Made by a program: the position numbers and the translations under genes. Below the pieces are notes generated by a model, which saw nothing but the letters and a program-made list of their open reading frames with translations, did no database searches and was not told the DNA's origin. DNA of 64,000 bases from Acidisarcina polymorpha (GTDB lineage Bacteria; Acidobacteriota; Terriglobia; Terriglobales; Acidobacteriaceae): positions 5,146,001 through 5,210,000 of the forward strand of contig NZ_CP030840.1 in NCBI RefSeq assembly GCF_003330725.1, given 5' to 3'. Each line of letters opens with the position of its first letter. Position 1 is the stretch's first letter. Of this stretch, positions 28,986 to 37,843 are shown one piece after another.

Positions 28986-29807
28986 ATGAGCAGTATCACA
29001 GTGAAGGACGGGACAGAAATCTACTATAAGGATTGGGGCACCGGGCAGCCTCTGTTCTTTCATCATGGTTGGCCACTCAGCGCTGATGACTGGGACAGCC
29101 AGATGATGTTCTTCCTCGAGCACGGCTTTCGCGTCATCGCTCACGACCGGCGCGGACACGGACGATCCTCGCAGACGTTCCTTGGACATGACATGGACAC
29201 CTATGCCGCCGACGTCGCTGAGCTGGTCGAGATACTTGACCTCAAGAACTCCATCCATATCGGGCATTCCACGGGGGGTGGAGAGGTGACACGCTATGTT
29301 GCGCGCCACGGAGGAACTCGCGTGGTCAAGGCGGTTCTCATCAGTTCCATCCCCCCGATCTTCATGCAGACGGCAACAAATCCCGACGGAGTTCCCAAAG
29401 AAGTCGTTGACGGGCTCCGCAATGGAACGGCATACAACCGAGCTCAGTTTTATGAGGACATCACGATACCCTTTTATGGCTTCAACCGGCCGGGAGCAAA
29501 AGTCTCTGAGGGTATTCGTCAGAACTGGTGGCGACAGGGCATGATGGGCGCCGCCACCGCCCATTATCAGTGCATCAAGGTTCTCTCCGAGACCGACTTC
29601 CACGATGATCTCAAACTGATCGATATTCCGGTGCTGGTGATGCATGGGGAGGACGATCAGATCTGCCCGTTCCCGACGACAGGGGCGCGGTCGGTCAAGC
29701 TGCTCAAGCAAGGAACGCTTAAGTCCTACCCGGGCCTCCCGCACGGCATGCCCGCCACGCATGCAGATCAGATCAACGCTGACCTGCTGGAATTCATCAG
29801 AGCCTGA
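28986..29807 (+). CDS. Alpha/beta hydrolase, non-heme chloroperoxidase-like (273 aa)
   Basis: Catalytic triad visible: nucleophile Ser95 in GHSTGGGE, acid Asp in MHGEDDQICPF (about 224-225) and His in the C-terminal PHGMPATH. The oxyanion-region motif HHGWP (26-30) and the DRRGHGRSSQ turn are typical of the cofactor-free haloperoxidase/esterase group. These are esterases or perhydrolases; the natural substrate is unknown. A decayed duplicate of its C-terminus lies at 19806-19960. The gene is monocistronic, followed by degraded genes. Confidence 0.9.
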   Translation: MSSITVKDGTEIYYKDWGTGQPLFFHHGWPLSADDWDSQMMFFLEHGFRVIAHDRRGHGRSSQTFLGHDMDTYAADVAELVEILDLKNSIHIGHSTGGGEVTRYVARHGGTRVVKAVLISSIPPIFMQTATNPDGVPKEVVDGLRNGTAYNRAQFYEDITIPFYGFNRPGAKVSEGIRQNWWRQGMMGAATAHYQCIKVLSETDFHDDLKLIDIPVLVMHGEDDQICPFPTTGARSVKLLKQGTLKSYPGLPHGMPATHADQINADLLEFIRA

Positions 29808-29949
29808 GTTGGTACCCTTTGCCTGTTCGTCGCTCGCAGGTAAGGTGCTTCGCAGGCACCTGTCAAGCAGATCTCCTGGTTCAGAGATCGCCGTCCGTTG
29901 AATCGCTCACCCGCTTATCCACAACGCCAGGAATACCGGAATTTGATAT

Positions 29950-30265
29950 TGCTGGTTTCCTGGTTACTTTAACCGCACCATCAAAAGGTTCAGCGTGCCG
30001 ATAACGTTTATGTCGATGAATGCCTGCAGCCCGGGATCGGAAGACGTCCGGCTTATGGAGCGCGTCCGCATCGATCACCGCCTTGATCCCGCCGCAGAGA
30101 CCTGATCGACTTTCGCGCAATCGGAAACCGATCCAAGGACATCAATGTCCGCGCCTGGCGCGATAGAAATCCAGTGACGGTTTGGCCCATGTTCCGCAGA
30201 CTTGGGAGAGAAAGCGCCCGAGCTATCCGGATAAGCCTGTGAGCAGTACATGCACGCAGCCATGA
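29950..30265 (-). pseudogene. NAD-dependent epimerase/dehydratase remnant
   Basis: Pieces in different minus-strand frames, in the right order, match an NAD-dependent epimerase: ADIDVLGSVSDCAKVDQV, then AVIDADALHKPDVF, then LQAFIDINVIGTLNLL (family: DVVGSIADRAFV, HAATLHKPH, FVDTNITGTLNLLE). At least two frameshifts separate them and the C-terminal two-thirds is absent. Non-functional. Confidence 0.55.
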
Positions 30266-30354
30266 TAAACAGGGAATGTCTCTGCGACGGCGTGCCCGTC
30301 GCTCGATTTGACTTACAACGGATTTAAAGATTTTAAAGCTAACCTATATTCTGG

Positions 30355-30485
30355 AACAGCGGCTAAGAGAGTTGGGGGCGAACTTCATCGCTCGCGAGGT
30401 GAAAGCCGACCACATCGAGCGAAACGGACAGTTCATCACCGGGCAGAATCCGGCGTTGAGCGTTAGCCTTGCTCGCGCTGTAATT
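30355..30485 (+). pseudogene. DJ-1/PfpI-family C-terminal fragment
   Basis: LRELGANFIAREVKADHIER then NGQFITGQNPALSVSLARAV matches the last strand and helix of DJ-1/PfpI class-I glutamine-amidotransferase-like proteins (LITGQNPAS...A). The catalytic Cys region is missing. Its frame runs without a stop into the SMP-30 remnant. Confidence 0.55.
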
Positions 30486-30529
30486 TCCTCACTCAAGAAA
30501 GAGCTCCCGCCTCTACCAAACACCGTAAA

Positions 30530-30893
30530 CGCGCAGCCGTTTCCGCCCTCGTGTCTAGCCATTTTCCCAGTAGGGACCTTCATCGAGAACATTGCGGTGG
30601 CGAAGACGGACGACATCCGAATTTCTAACCTGGCGGAGGGTAAAGTGTACCAGGTCGGCCGGACCGGGCAGGGAACAGAGATTGCAGCAGTCGAGCAAGC
30701 GGCTAGTCTTCCCTTTGCTAAGTCCGGAGCCCTAATTGTTAGCACTTCCATAGCGTCGACGGAACTTACCGCGTTGAGCAAGGAACGGCTTAACTCATTA
30801 TTCCTTGCCCGAAGCTGTCTTCCTTAACGGCCTCACGCATCTTCACGAGAGCCGCTTTCTCGCAGTTGACTCCTATCGAGCTTTGATCTGGTA
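30530..30893 (+). pseudogene. SMP-30/gluconolactonase-like remnant with frameshift
   Basis: FPVGTFIENIAVAKTDDIRI then SNLAEGKVYQV, followed after a frame change near 30810 by PEAVFLNGLTHLHESRFLAV and DSYRALIW plus a stop. This is the first blade region of a six-bladed SMP-30-like beta-propeller (LENIAV...GVTHL...DSYRG.IW). Only about a third of the gene survives. No function expected. Confidence 0.55.
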
Positions 30894-31037
30894 AGCGCGC
30901 ATCGGCCTCCGTGACATGGATGTAGTCTGGTCCGCATCTGCAAGATTTCCGAAGATGATCTCGGCATCATGCTCGCCGTTCGGCCGGAGTTATTGAATCC
31001 CAGGACGGCTCGTATCCAAGGCAGTCTCTGAGTACGG

Positions 31038-33440
31038 CTACCGAAGAGTATATTTCGCCGACCCGACCGCGCTTGTGCTCGAACGGTTGGTCGAAGCGAT
31101 GGCCTTCACCTTTTCTGTCTTCGCTACCTTGATTGGACCCGAGTAGAGTTTTGAGCTGGTCGACGGCGTAGTTCCATCGGTTGTGTAGTAGATCGCGACG
31201 TCGCTGGCTGAATCGCGGATGACTACCGTCTGCTCGGACGAGTAGTTTCCGGCTTCAGGGAAGAAGGTCGGCGTGGGTGCAGCGCAAGCGGTGGCATTTT
31301 CGGTGATTGCCTCCGAGGTTGCGCCTGGATACCACGGAATCGTTGTTTGAGTTCCTCCCGGTGGCTCCGATGGAGTGCAGCACCGCGCGATCGAATTCCC
31401 TGAATACACTGCCGTCAGCTTATTGTCGCCGTGTGCGAGTTGCGACGCATGGAGCGGCAGCGTCGCCGCGGTCGTGTTGATGCCGGTCGGCATCAGCGTT
31501 GCGGTTTCGATCAAGGTCTGCCCACGCACGATGCTCACCGTTCCGCTCGGCGCCCCGCCGCCTCCGGGCGTCGCGGTGACCTTGACCGTCAGGACAGTCG
31601 ACGCGCCTTCTTTGAGGTCGGATTCCGCCGAAGACAAATCCACCGTAACCGTATTCTCAAGTGGGTCTCCTGCGTTTTGATAGGCGCCAATGTCGATCCT
31701 GGAACCATCTTTCCGGGGATTACCCAGGAAGTCGGTGCTGCCATATATTGAGTTGGGTGAATCGCCATTGGGGTCACACCAGCCATCGCTGCACGAGAGG
31801 TGGGCGCGACCGCCGGCAATCGCTCGTGAATTCTCGAAGGTGTAGAGGTCTGGTGGAGACGCCTCCTGATCGACAAACTCAGGTTGCGCATCGATAGAGT
31901 TTGCATCCTCGCCTCCGAGATTGTCGGCCTGGTACTTTGAAAAGCTCGAGAAGCTGCTCACGTCAGCCCACAAGATGGACGTTCCTTCTTGATAGCCCGC
32001 GGCTGAGCCGTAGAGGTTGTAATTGAGCGTTGCCGGCGGCCCAGGGTACTTCAACGAATCAGGATAGGCCTGGTCAGAGGGCACAAAGCTATGAATCCAC
32101 ATATTGGGTGAGACAGAGTAGGGGGAAGAAGCCGACTCGTGCACTAAATTGTTCTCGAAGTAGTTTCCTTGGGCTTTGCCCACCTGGTTCTGAATCTGGA
32201 AATCGCCGCTTGGTGTGCCCTCAGAGTCGTTGCCCGGCTGTGTGCCATTGTCGAACAAAGTGTTGTTGACGAAGACGTCGTGATAACTGCTGCCTCCTCC
32301 ATTGCTTCCCCCGCCCTCTTCGGTAGCGAGCGCATAACCGCCGATAGAGATGCCGCAGGCATTTTCATAGTAGAAGAGGTTATTGCGCACCGTGGCGTTC
32401 ATCCCATAGCACGGCAATTTGCCCCTGGCTGCGGTTCCCTTATGATCGGGAAGAGACCATTCAGTGCCCGTGGCCTGACAGACCTGATTCTCGCTTGTCG
32501 TCTCGATGCCGTAGTCAACCTGAAAGACCGCGTTGCGCTCGAACGTAACGAACGCGCACCCATCGCAGTAGAGGCCGTCGGCGTCGTAGGAATTTCCTTC
32601 CCCTACACTGCCAATCCCGCTGATGTTATAAACCGTGTTCCCGCTGACCAGCCCATAGCTGGCCTGATCGTAGCCAACTGGTCCGGTGCCTTCATAGCCA
32701 ATGAAGTCCAGACCAATATTGTCATTGTCATGGACCAGGTTATTCGTCACCTGGAAATTAGTTACATTTCCATTCAAGGTCACCGACTCACTGTTCCCGG
32801 TTTTGAGGTGGTCGACTTCGTTGCCGCTCACAACCAGCTTGCTTATGGGTGTCTTCGACGTGCCGTAGGCAAAGAGACCGCAACCGTTTCCGTTCTTTTC
32901 CTTCGTAGTCACGATGTCGTGGATCCGATTGTTTAAAATTTGAACGCCAGTGCCTGAGCCTGTGATCCATACGCCGCAAGGAACCACATCTTCGGAATCC
33001 GCCCTTAAGTTACGGATCTCAAATCCCTTGACGGTGATGTAACTCCGATGCCCTGAGATCGTAATGAGACCTTGTGTACCTGATACCTTCAATCCCGTCC
33101 CGTCGATGATTGCCGGCTGCACAATACCCCCAACCACGAGGGGGTGGCTCTCAAACGTAATCGGCTCCGACTCCGTTCCTGATTTCGGAAACTTCACAAA
33201 GCCGTTGTAGACTCCCCCCATTACATGCACCGTTGCGCCAGCCGTGACCGTGTCGGCCGCATGCTGGATCGTCAACCACGGCGAGGCTAACGTGCCTGCA
33301 TTTGAGTCGTTGCCCGTAGTCGCTACGTAATAGACGGCACCGTCTTGTGCCGCCAGGGAATGCACCGCCATGAAGACAAGCACAAAGAACGCGGCACCCG
33401 TGGCGCCGACTTGCCGTAAGATCGCAAACCTGCATTTCAT
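31038..33440 (-). CDS. Secreted right-handed parallel beta-helix protein with Ig-like and chitobiase-type C-terminal domains (800 aa)
   Basis: Signal peptide ending near HSLAAQ (about 31). Residues about 35-560 have the GNDSNAGTLASPWLTIQ opening common to pectate-lyase-like/DUF1565 proteins, then repeated strands such as VQILNNRIHDI, LVVSGNEVDHL, FQVTNNLVHDN typical of beta-helix coils. A BIG3-like Ig repeat follows (TVDLSSAESDLKEGASTVLT through LTAVYSGN), and last a CHB_HEX_C-like module (FFPEAGNYSSEQTV; IYYTTDGTTPSTSS). It is extracellular, probably carbohydrate binding or degrading, but no catalytic residues could be identified. The ATG at 33440 has an AGGGGG SD at good spacing; a TTG further up is less likely. 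Confidence 0.82.
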   Translation of the reverse strand: MKCRFAILRQVGATGAAFFVLVFMAVHSLAAQDGAVYYVATTGNDSNAGTLASPWLTIQHAADTVTAGATVHVMGGVYNGFVKFPKSGTESEPITFESHPLVVGGIVQPAIIDGTGLKVSGTQGLITISGHRSYITVKGFEIRNLRADSEDVVPCGVWITGSGTGVQILNNRIHDIVTTKEKNGNGCGLFAYGTSKTPISKLVVSGNEVDHLKTGNSESVTLNGNVTNFQVTNNLVHDNDNIGLDFIGYEGTGPVGYDQASYGLVSGNTVYNISGIGSVGEGNSYDADGLYCDGCAFVTFERNAVFQVDYGIETTSENQVCQATGTEWSLPDHKGTAARGKLPCYGMNATVRNNLFYYENACGISIGGYALATEEGGGSNGGGSSYHDVFVNNTLFDNGTQPGNDSEGTPSGDFQIQNQVGKAQGNYFENNLVHESASSPYSVSPNMWIHSFVPSDQAYPDSLKYPGPPATLNYNLYGSAAGYQEGTSILWADVSSFSSFSKYQADNLGGEDANSIDAQPEFVDQEASPPDLYTFENSRAIAGGRAHLSCSDGWCDPNGDSPNSIYGSTDFLGNPRKDGSRIDIGAYQNAGDPLENTVTVDLSSAESDLKEGASTVLTVKVTATPGGGGAPSGTVSIVRGQTLIETATLMPTGINTTAATLPLHASQLAHGDNKLTAVYSGNSIARCCTPSEPPGGTQTTIPWYPGATSEAITENATACAAPTPTFFPEAGNYSSEQTVVIRDSASDVAIYYTTDGTTPSTSSKLYSGPIKVAKTEKVKAIASTNRSSTSAVGSAKYTLR

Positions 33441-34200
33441 GAACTGTTCCCCCTTCTTACGTGGCAACGGCTTCCTATGGGACAGAGATCATTTCAGTTT
33501 TCATCTAGCTGCCTTCACCCGAACATCTGCCCGTGTTGGCGCGCCGCCGGTGCAAGAAATCCACCAATAAAGCGAACTGAGCAACGGCTTTCAATCAAAT
33601 TCGAAGTGCATCTGGTGAAGTCGGCGTTGCCTACTGCTTTTTTCAAAGTGAAACAAAAGGAAAGCAAGCAGCGTTTCGAAATTTTACGGATGTAATCGTT
33701 GATCGTCAATAAGTTATTTTTCGGTTGTAGTAGTGGCGAGATGCGCGAGGGCTACAGAGCGGGGCGGTCGACGATCGCCGACCTGAATCGACGTTTTTAT
33801 AAGGCCGGGAGACGCGGGAGAGATTCGAACCCACGTTGAGGGATTAGCAGACCCCTCCTCGAACGTGATCCATAAGCAGACATAAAAGGGCCAAGCGATG
33901 CGGAACGAACGATGGGGAACGTAATACGATACGTCTCAAGCTACGTCGATTCGACAGTCTGCACTTACTTACAGAGACTGGCAGAGCCATCGGGTCCTGT
34001 AGGTCATCGTAGGGTCAAGAATTGCTGGAATCACACGGTGGATGTCTGACGAAGAACCCTGGCAAGCTAACGAAGAAACCGAAGCGCTTTGTCTCGAGTT
34101 TTCCAACTGTGATTCCATAATCCACGCCACAGATATCCTAGAGCTTCCTCCAGGTAGAGCACACGTCTGATCGAAAGCCGGCACAGAATCGAGAAGCAAT
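33441..34200. other. 760-bp gene-free stretch containing a tRNA-like remnant
   Basis: No supported protein-coding gene on either strand. AT content is higher around 33590-33730. The only recognisable element is the tRNA-Ser-like piece near 33820-33880, listed separately. Confidence 0.45.
33810..33872 (-). tRNA. Degraded 3' part of a tRNA-Ser(GCU)-like gene
   Basis: The minus strand contains an anticodon-loop sequence CTGCTAA (anticodon GCT) flanked by GGG/CCC, then a T-arm-like GTGGGTTCGAATCTCTC and an acceptor-like CGTCTCC. The D-arm and 5' acceptor half are absent, the T-stem pairs poorly, and the long variable arm is missing. It is not a functional tRNA, but such 3' fragments mark old integration sites of mobile elements. 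Confidence 0.4.
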
Positions 34201-34800
34201 TCACTTGAGCGGGCGCGAACCTGCTATGAGTATGTCAACGAGTCTTCTGGCACTTTGCTGCCAGTCAGAGCCGGAGCCCACGTGCGAGACGCCGATCAGC
34301 GCCCGAAGCAGGTCGTATGCATCCAGGTTTCTTCGTAGATCGCCACTCCTCTTAGCCCGTTTCACCAGCCCATCAATCGCGCTCTGAATCATGGCGCGAG
34401 AACCTTCATGAAGCCTGGATGGGCCTCCGGCAATGGTATTGAGAGCGGGCGCAATGATGTGCTTTGCCGCAATGTAATCGACCAGCAGCAGCATCCAGGC
34501 TCGTAGCGCTTCGATAGGGGACATAGTCTCGGTGAAACGGGCCGCGGCCGCTGCGATTTTCTCCACTTCGTTCCGGTAGACACCTTCAATCAGTTCATCG
34601 CGTGTAGGGAAGTGGCGATAGAGGGTACCTACCCCAACACCCGCCTGCTTCGCGATCTCCTCCAGGCTGGCATTGGCGCCTTGTCGAGTGAAGACACCCT
34701 TTGCAACTTCAAGAATGCGCTCGCGGTTGCGCAGCGCGTCTGAACGTAGTTTCCGGGTAGTTGTCGAACGCTTCTTGGTGGTCTCCAAAGTTTTTTGCAA
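34201..34800 (-). CDS. TetR-family transcriptional regulator (199 aa)
   Basis: HTH: AKGVFTRQGANASLEEIAKQ then AGVGVGTLYRHFPTRDELIE. The C-terminal domain (IAAKHIIAPALNTIAGGPSR) resembles the SACE_7040-type TetR_C family. Start is TTG at 34800; a stop lies in frame upstream, and the GGAGG of an adjacent palindrome serves as SD about 10 bases before. The operator thus overlaps its ribosome-binding site. Divergent from the epimerase gene at 34906, which it probably represses with itself. Confidence 0.88.
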   Translation of the reverse strand: MQKTLETTKKRSTTTRKLRSDALRNRERILEVAKGVFTRQGANASLEEIAKQAGVGVGTLYRHFPTRDELIEGVYRNEVEKIAAAAARFTETMSPIEALRAWMLLLVDYIAAKHIIAPALNTIAGGPSRLHEGSRAMIQSAIDGLVKRAKRSGDLRRNLDAYDLLRALIGVSHVGSGSDWQQSARRLVDILIAGSRPLK

Positions 34801-34802
34801 CC

Positions 34803-34844
34803 GGAGGCTGCCTCCAATTATCTACTCATACGGAGGCTGCCTCC
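34803..34844. promoter_or_regulatory. Double perfect palindrome GGAGGCTGCCTCC (two operator copies)
   Basis: GGAGGCTGCCTCC occurs at 34803-34815 and again at 34832-34844, 29 bases apart, in the TetR/epimerase divergent interval. Each copy is a perfect 6+1+6 palindrome. The copy nearer the TetR gene covers its SD. A related sequence (GAGGCCTGCCTCC, 35827-35839) precedes the next gene, 35900. Predicted binding site of the 34201-34800 regulator. Confidence 0.75.
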
Positions 34845-34905
34845 ATTTGAGTCGAGGCTGCATCCTTTCGTCAATCTTAGCTCGAATGAGATTAGGGAGG
34901 CACAT

Positions 34906-35790
34906 ATGCGCGTATTCGTCACTGGAGCCACCGGATTCATCGGTTCCGCAGTCGTGAAAGAACTCGTCGGCGCAGGCCATCAGGTAGTTGGAATGACACG
35001 ATCAGACGCTGGCGCAAAGTCGCTTGAAGTCGCAGGTGCGCAGGCGCATCGAGGCGATTTAGAGGACCTGGAAAGTCTGCGCAGCGGAGCAGCCGCGACT
35101 GATGCCGTCATCCACACTGCGTTCTGGCATGACTGGACAAGATTTGCGGAGGCCTGCGAGCTGGACAGGCGCGCCATCGAGACCATCGGCGCCGTGCTCC
35201 AGGGTTCGAGCCGTCCGTTCATCGTCAGTTCCGGAGTCGGAGTGGCTCAGGGCCGCGCCGCCACCGAGGACGATCCGCCGCTTTCTTCCCCATCCCTTCC
35301 TCGCGTATCAGAGACGACGGCCGTCGCTCTCATGGAGCGCGGAGTCCACGCGTCTGTGATGCGCTTGCCGCAGGTACACGACACCGTAAAGCAGGGCCTG
35401 GTCACGCCGCTGATTGCGGTGGCTCGCGCTAAGCGAGTCTCGGCGTACATTGGCGAAGGTTACAACCGCTGGCCCGCAGCGCATATTTCGGATGTCGCGC
35501 GCCTCTACCTGCTTGCTCTGGAGAAGGGCACGGCCGGAGCCCGTTACCACGCGGTTGCAGAAGAGGGAGTGGCGCTCAAAGACATCGCCACCGCTATCGG
35601 CCGAGGGCTGAGTGTGCCCGTCGTTTCCATTCCGCAGGAACAAGCCCAGGAACATTTCGGCTTCCTCGGGTTCTTCGCGGGGAGGGACCCTCTGACCTCG
35701 AGCGCGCAGACGCGTGCAAAGCTCGGATGGAACCCCACAGGCCCCACCCTGCTCACCGATCTCGGGAACATGCGTTATTCCGAGATCTGA
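34906..35790 (+). CDS. NAD(P)-dependent epimerase/dehydratase, extended SDR (294 aa)
   Basis: Rossmann motif VFVTGATGFIGSAVVKEL (GxxGxxG, residues 3-20) and VVGMTRSD strand 2. The usual catalytic YxxxK is not obvious: the region FIVSSGVGVAQGRAATEDD has the Ser strand, but the following segment lacks a clear Tyr-x3-Lys. This is typical of atypical extended SDRs, some of which act as dihydroflavonol reductase-like or structural NAD binders. Start ATG 34906 has GGGAGG at good spacing. Regulated by the divergent TetR gene; an SDR follows at 35900. Confidence 0.82.
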   Translation: MRVFVTGATGFIGSAVVKELVGAGHQVVGMTRSDAGAKSLEVAGAQAHRGDLEDLESLRSGAAATDAVIHTAFWHDWTRFAEACELDRRAIETIGAVLQGSSRPFIVSSGVGVAQGRAATEDDPPLSSPSLPRVSETTAVALMERGVHASVMRLPQVHDTVKQGLVTPLIAVARAKRVSAYIGEGYNRWPAAHISDVARLYLLALEKGTAGARYHAVAEEGVALKDIATAIGRGLSVPVVSIPQEQAQEHFGFLGFFAGRDPLTSSAQTRAKLGWNPTGPTLLTDLGNMRYSEI

Positions 35791-35822
35791 ACTGATAGCG
35801 AAAACAGGAACGATGTAGCTTG

Positions 35823-35853
35823 ACAGAGGCCTGCCTCCACTGCTGGCCTCTGT
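35823..35853 (+). terminator. Hairpin between epimerase and SDR genes
   Basis: ACAGAGGCC (35823-35831) pairs perfectly with GGCCTCTGT (35845-35853), 9-bp stem and 13-base loop. No T-run follows, so it may attenuate rather than terminate, and it overlaps an operator-like sequence. Confidence 0.4.
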
Positions 35854-35899
35854 ACCCTATCCTGCTCTCGCTGTAATTCCACAATCACGGAGGATCAAA

Positions 35900-36775
35900 A
35901 TGCAAAAGACATGGTTAATCACCGGCGCCTCGCGCGGATTTGGCCGCATCTGGGCTGAGGCTGCTCTTACACGCGGTGATCGGGTGACAGCGACCGCCCG
36001 CCAACTGGCAGACATAGCCGATCTCGCGGAACGTTTCGGCGATGCGGTTCTGCCCCTTGCGCTCGACGTCACCGACTCCGCGCAGGTGCAGCAGGCAGTT
36101 CATCAGGCATACGCGCACTTCGGCCAGCTGGACGTCCTTGTCAATAACGCCGGGGCGAGCCTGTTCGCGGCTACAGAAGAAGCGAGCGACGAACAGATCC
36201 GCGGCCTCTTCGATGCGAACTACTTCGGCATGGTTCGAGTGCTTCGAGCGGCTCTGCCTCTGTTGCGGAAACAAGGGAGCGGTCACATTCTCGGCGTCTC
36301 GAGCGGGCTGGGCATAACGGCAATGCCGCTCATCGGCTTCTATTGCGCTACCAAGTGGGCGGTCGAAGCTCTCCACGAATCCCTCACCCAGGAGGTGAAG
36401 GCGTTCGGGCTGAAGGTGACACTTGTGGAACCCGGAGCCTACGCAACCGACTTCGGCAAGTCCTCACAGATCGCAGATGTTCTCGAACCATACGCGGAGT
36501 TCCGCAAACAGTTTCTTTCCCGCTTGGCCGATGTTGAACGAGGCGATCCGGAGGCGACCGCAGAAGCCATCCTGAAGCTTGTGGACGCGGAAAATCCGCC
36601 GCTGAGACTTGGCCTGGGCACTTCTATTCTTCCCAGGGCCCGCGCCGCGTATGCGGAGCGGCTACAGACGTGGGAAGCGTGGGAGGACGTGTCGAATGCG
36701 GCGATGGGCGAGCCGAAGAAATCGATGGCAGCATGGATTGAGCAACTGACCCATGGAGCTCCGGATCAGGATTAA
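35900..36775 (+). CDS. Short-chain dehydrogenase/reductase, NAD(P)-dependent (291 aa)
   Basis: Classical SDR: TGASRGFGRIWAE (cofactor loop TGxxxGxG, 8-15), DVTDSAQV, NNAGASLF (NNAG), the catalytic Ser in ILGVSSGLG and YCATKWAVEAL (YxxxK). Residues after Rossmann strand 2 (ATARQL) favour NADP(H). Substrate unknown. GGAGG lies 6 bases before the ATG. It follows the epimerase by 109 bases with a hairpin between, so it may be part of the same TetR-controlled unit. Confidence 0.9.
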   Translation: MQKTWLITGASRGFGRIWAEAALTRGDRVTATARQLADIADLAERFGDAVLPLALDVTDSAQVQQAVHQAYAHFGQLDVLVNNAGASLFAATEEASDEQIRGLFDANYFGMVRVLRAALPLLRKQGSGHILGVSSGLGITAMPLIGFYCATKWAVEALHESLTQEVKAFGLKVTLVEPGAYATDFGKSSQIADVLEPYAEFRKQFLSRLADVERGDPEATAEAILKLVDAENPPLRLGLGTSILPRARAAYAERLQTWEAWEDVSNAAMGEPKKSMAAWIEQLTHGAPDQD

Positions 36776-37014
36776 GGATAGGATCTATACCTTCCATCAG
36801 CAAAGTTGGAGAAAGGATGCCGGCAGGAGAAGTTCCCGTCAAATGACAATCGCGAAGAAGATTGCAATTGGTAATCGGCAACTACATCGACAAAAAGAAC
36901 GAGGAACATATTCCAGGATCATGCTGTCTAAAAAGGCTGTTCAGTTCCGAACGGATCAATCTCGCCAGTGAACGCGATCCGCGAGGGCAGGCTGACTAAC
37001 TCACGCTTAGGTCA

Positions 37015-37040
37015 GTGGGGCTTCGCTGGCGAAGCCCCAC
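37015..37040 (-). terminator. Strong hairpin terminating the 37046-37795 gene
   Basis: GTGGGGCTTCGC (37015-37026) and GCGAAGCCCCAC (37029-37040) form a perfect 12-bp stem with a 2-base apparent loop (tightened to four bases in practice). It is 6 bases past the stop of the minus-strand SDR. No clear U-run on either strand, so it might be bidirectional or factor dependent. Confidence 0.55.
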
Positions 37041-37045
37041 CGCGC

Positions 37046-37795
37046 CTAGATCTGACCCATTCCGCCATCTACGAACAATTCAGCTCCGGCGACATAACTG
37101 CTGTCCTCTGAAGCCAGGAACAACACCGCTCTAGCGATCTCGTCAGGATTCCCAACGCGCCCGAGCGGGACGATCTGACCGAAGCTGTCTTTCCGCTTCC
37201 TGCCTTCTGGAGTGTCGCCAAGAAGTTCGCGCAGGCCTTCGGTGTCAATGGGGCCTGGGCTTACCGCATTGACGCGGATTCCGCGCTCTTTCAAATCGGT
37301 CGTCCAGGTGCGGGCGAAAGATCGAATGGCGGCCTTTGTAGCCGCGTAAACAGTGTTAGCCGGAAGTCCCTTACTCCCGACGACTGAGGACATGAGAACG
37401 ATCGAACCTCCAGCGGTCATCAGGGGCAATGCCTTCTGCGCGCTGAACAGCAGACTCTTCACGTTGCCATCGAACATGCGGTCGAAGTGGGCTTCCTCGA
37501 CACTCCCAAATGGGGCGAACTCAGCCGCGCCCGCGTTCGCGAATACGATATCGAGCTTGCCCTTTTCCTCTCCGATCTGCTTGAAAAGCCTGTCGAGATC
37601 AGCCATGTTGGCAACGTCGCCCTGAACGCCGGTGCTACTCGTTCCCAGCGTTCTTACTGCTTCCTCTACTTTCTCCCGGCGGCGACCTGTGACGTATACG
37701 TGTGCCCCTTCGGCTACGAAAAGCTTGGCTGTTGCTATACCAATTCCGCTTGTGCCGCCCGTTATCAACGCTACCTTACCGTCAAGCTTTGCCAT
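37046..37795 (-). CDS. Short-chain dehydrogenase/reductase (249 aa)
   Basis: Classical SDR: ITGGTSGIGIATA (TGxxxGIG), VTGRRREKVE (NADP preference), ANAG in IVFANAGAA, catalytic Ser in IVLMSSVVG, and YAATKAAIRSF (YxxxK), ending in the FABG-like VAGAELFVDGG. Length is standard. Probably reduces an unknown carbonyl substrate with NADPH. GGAG lies 6 bases before the ATG. It is downstream of two alpha/beta hydrolase genes on the same strand (48 bases from the stop at 37844), so may be co-transcribed with them. Confidence 0.92.
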   Translation of the reverse strand: MAKLDGKVALITGGTSGIGIATAKLFVAEGAHVYVTGRRREKVEEAVRTLGTSSTGVQGDVANMADLDRLFKQIGEEKGKLDIVFANAGAAEFAPFGSVEEAHFDRMFDGNVKSLLFSAQKALPLMTAGGSIVLMSSVVGSKGLPANTVYAATKAAIRSFARTWTTDLKERGIRVNAVSPGPIDTEGLRELLGDTPEGRKRKDSFGQIVPLGRVGNPDEIARAVLFLASEDSSYVAGAELFVDGGMGQI

Positions 37796-37843
37796 TTGAT
37801 CTCCTGCTGTTGGATGTGCTTTAACTTCAATTAGTCCGAAAAA

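Noticed and set aside
30344-30781. Minus-strand 145-codon frame
   Set aside because: It is the complement of the DJ-1/SMP-30 remnants, which match known families in the plus frame.
33969-34199. 76-codon minus-strand frame in the gap before the TetR gene
   Set aside because: No SD and no domain; composition unlike protein.
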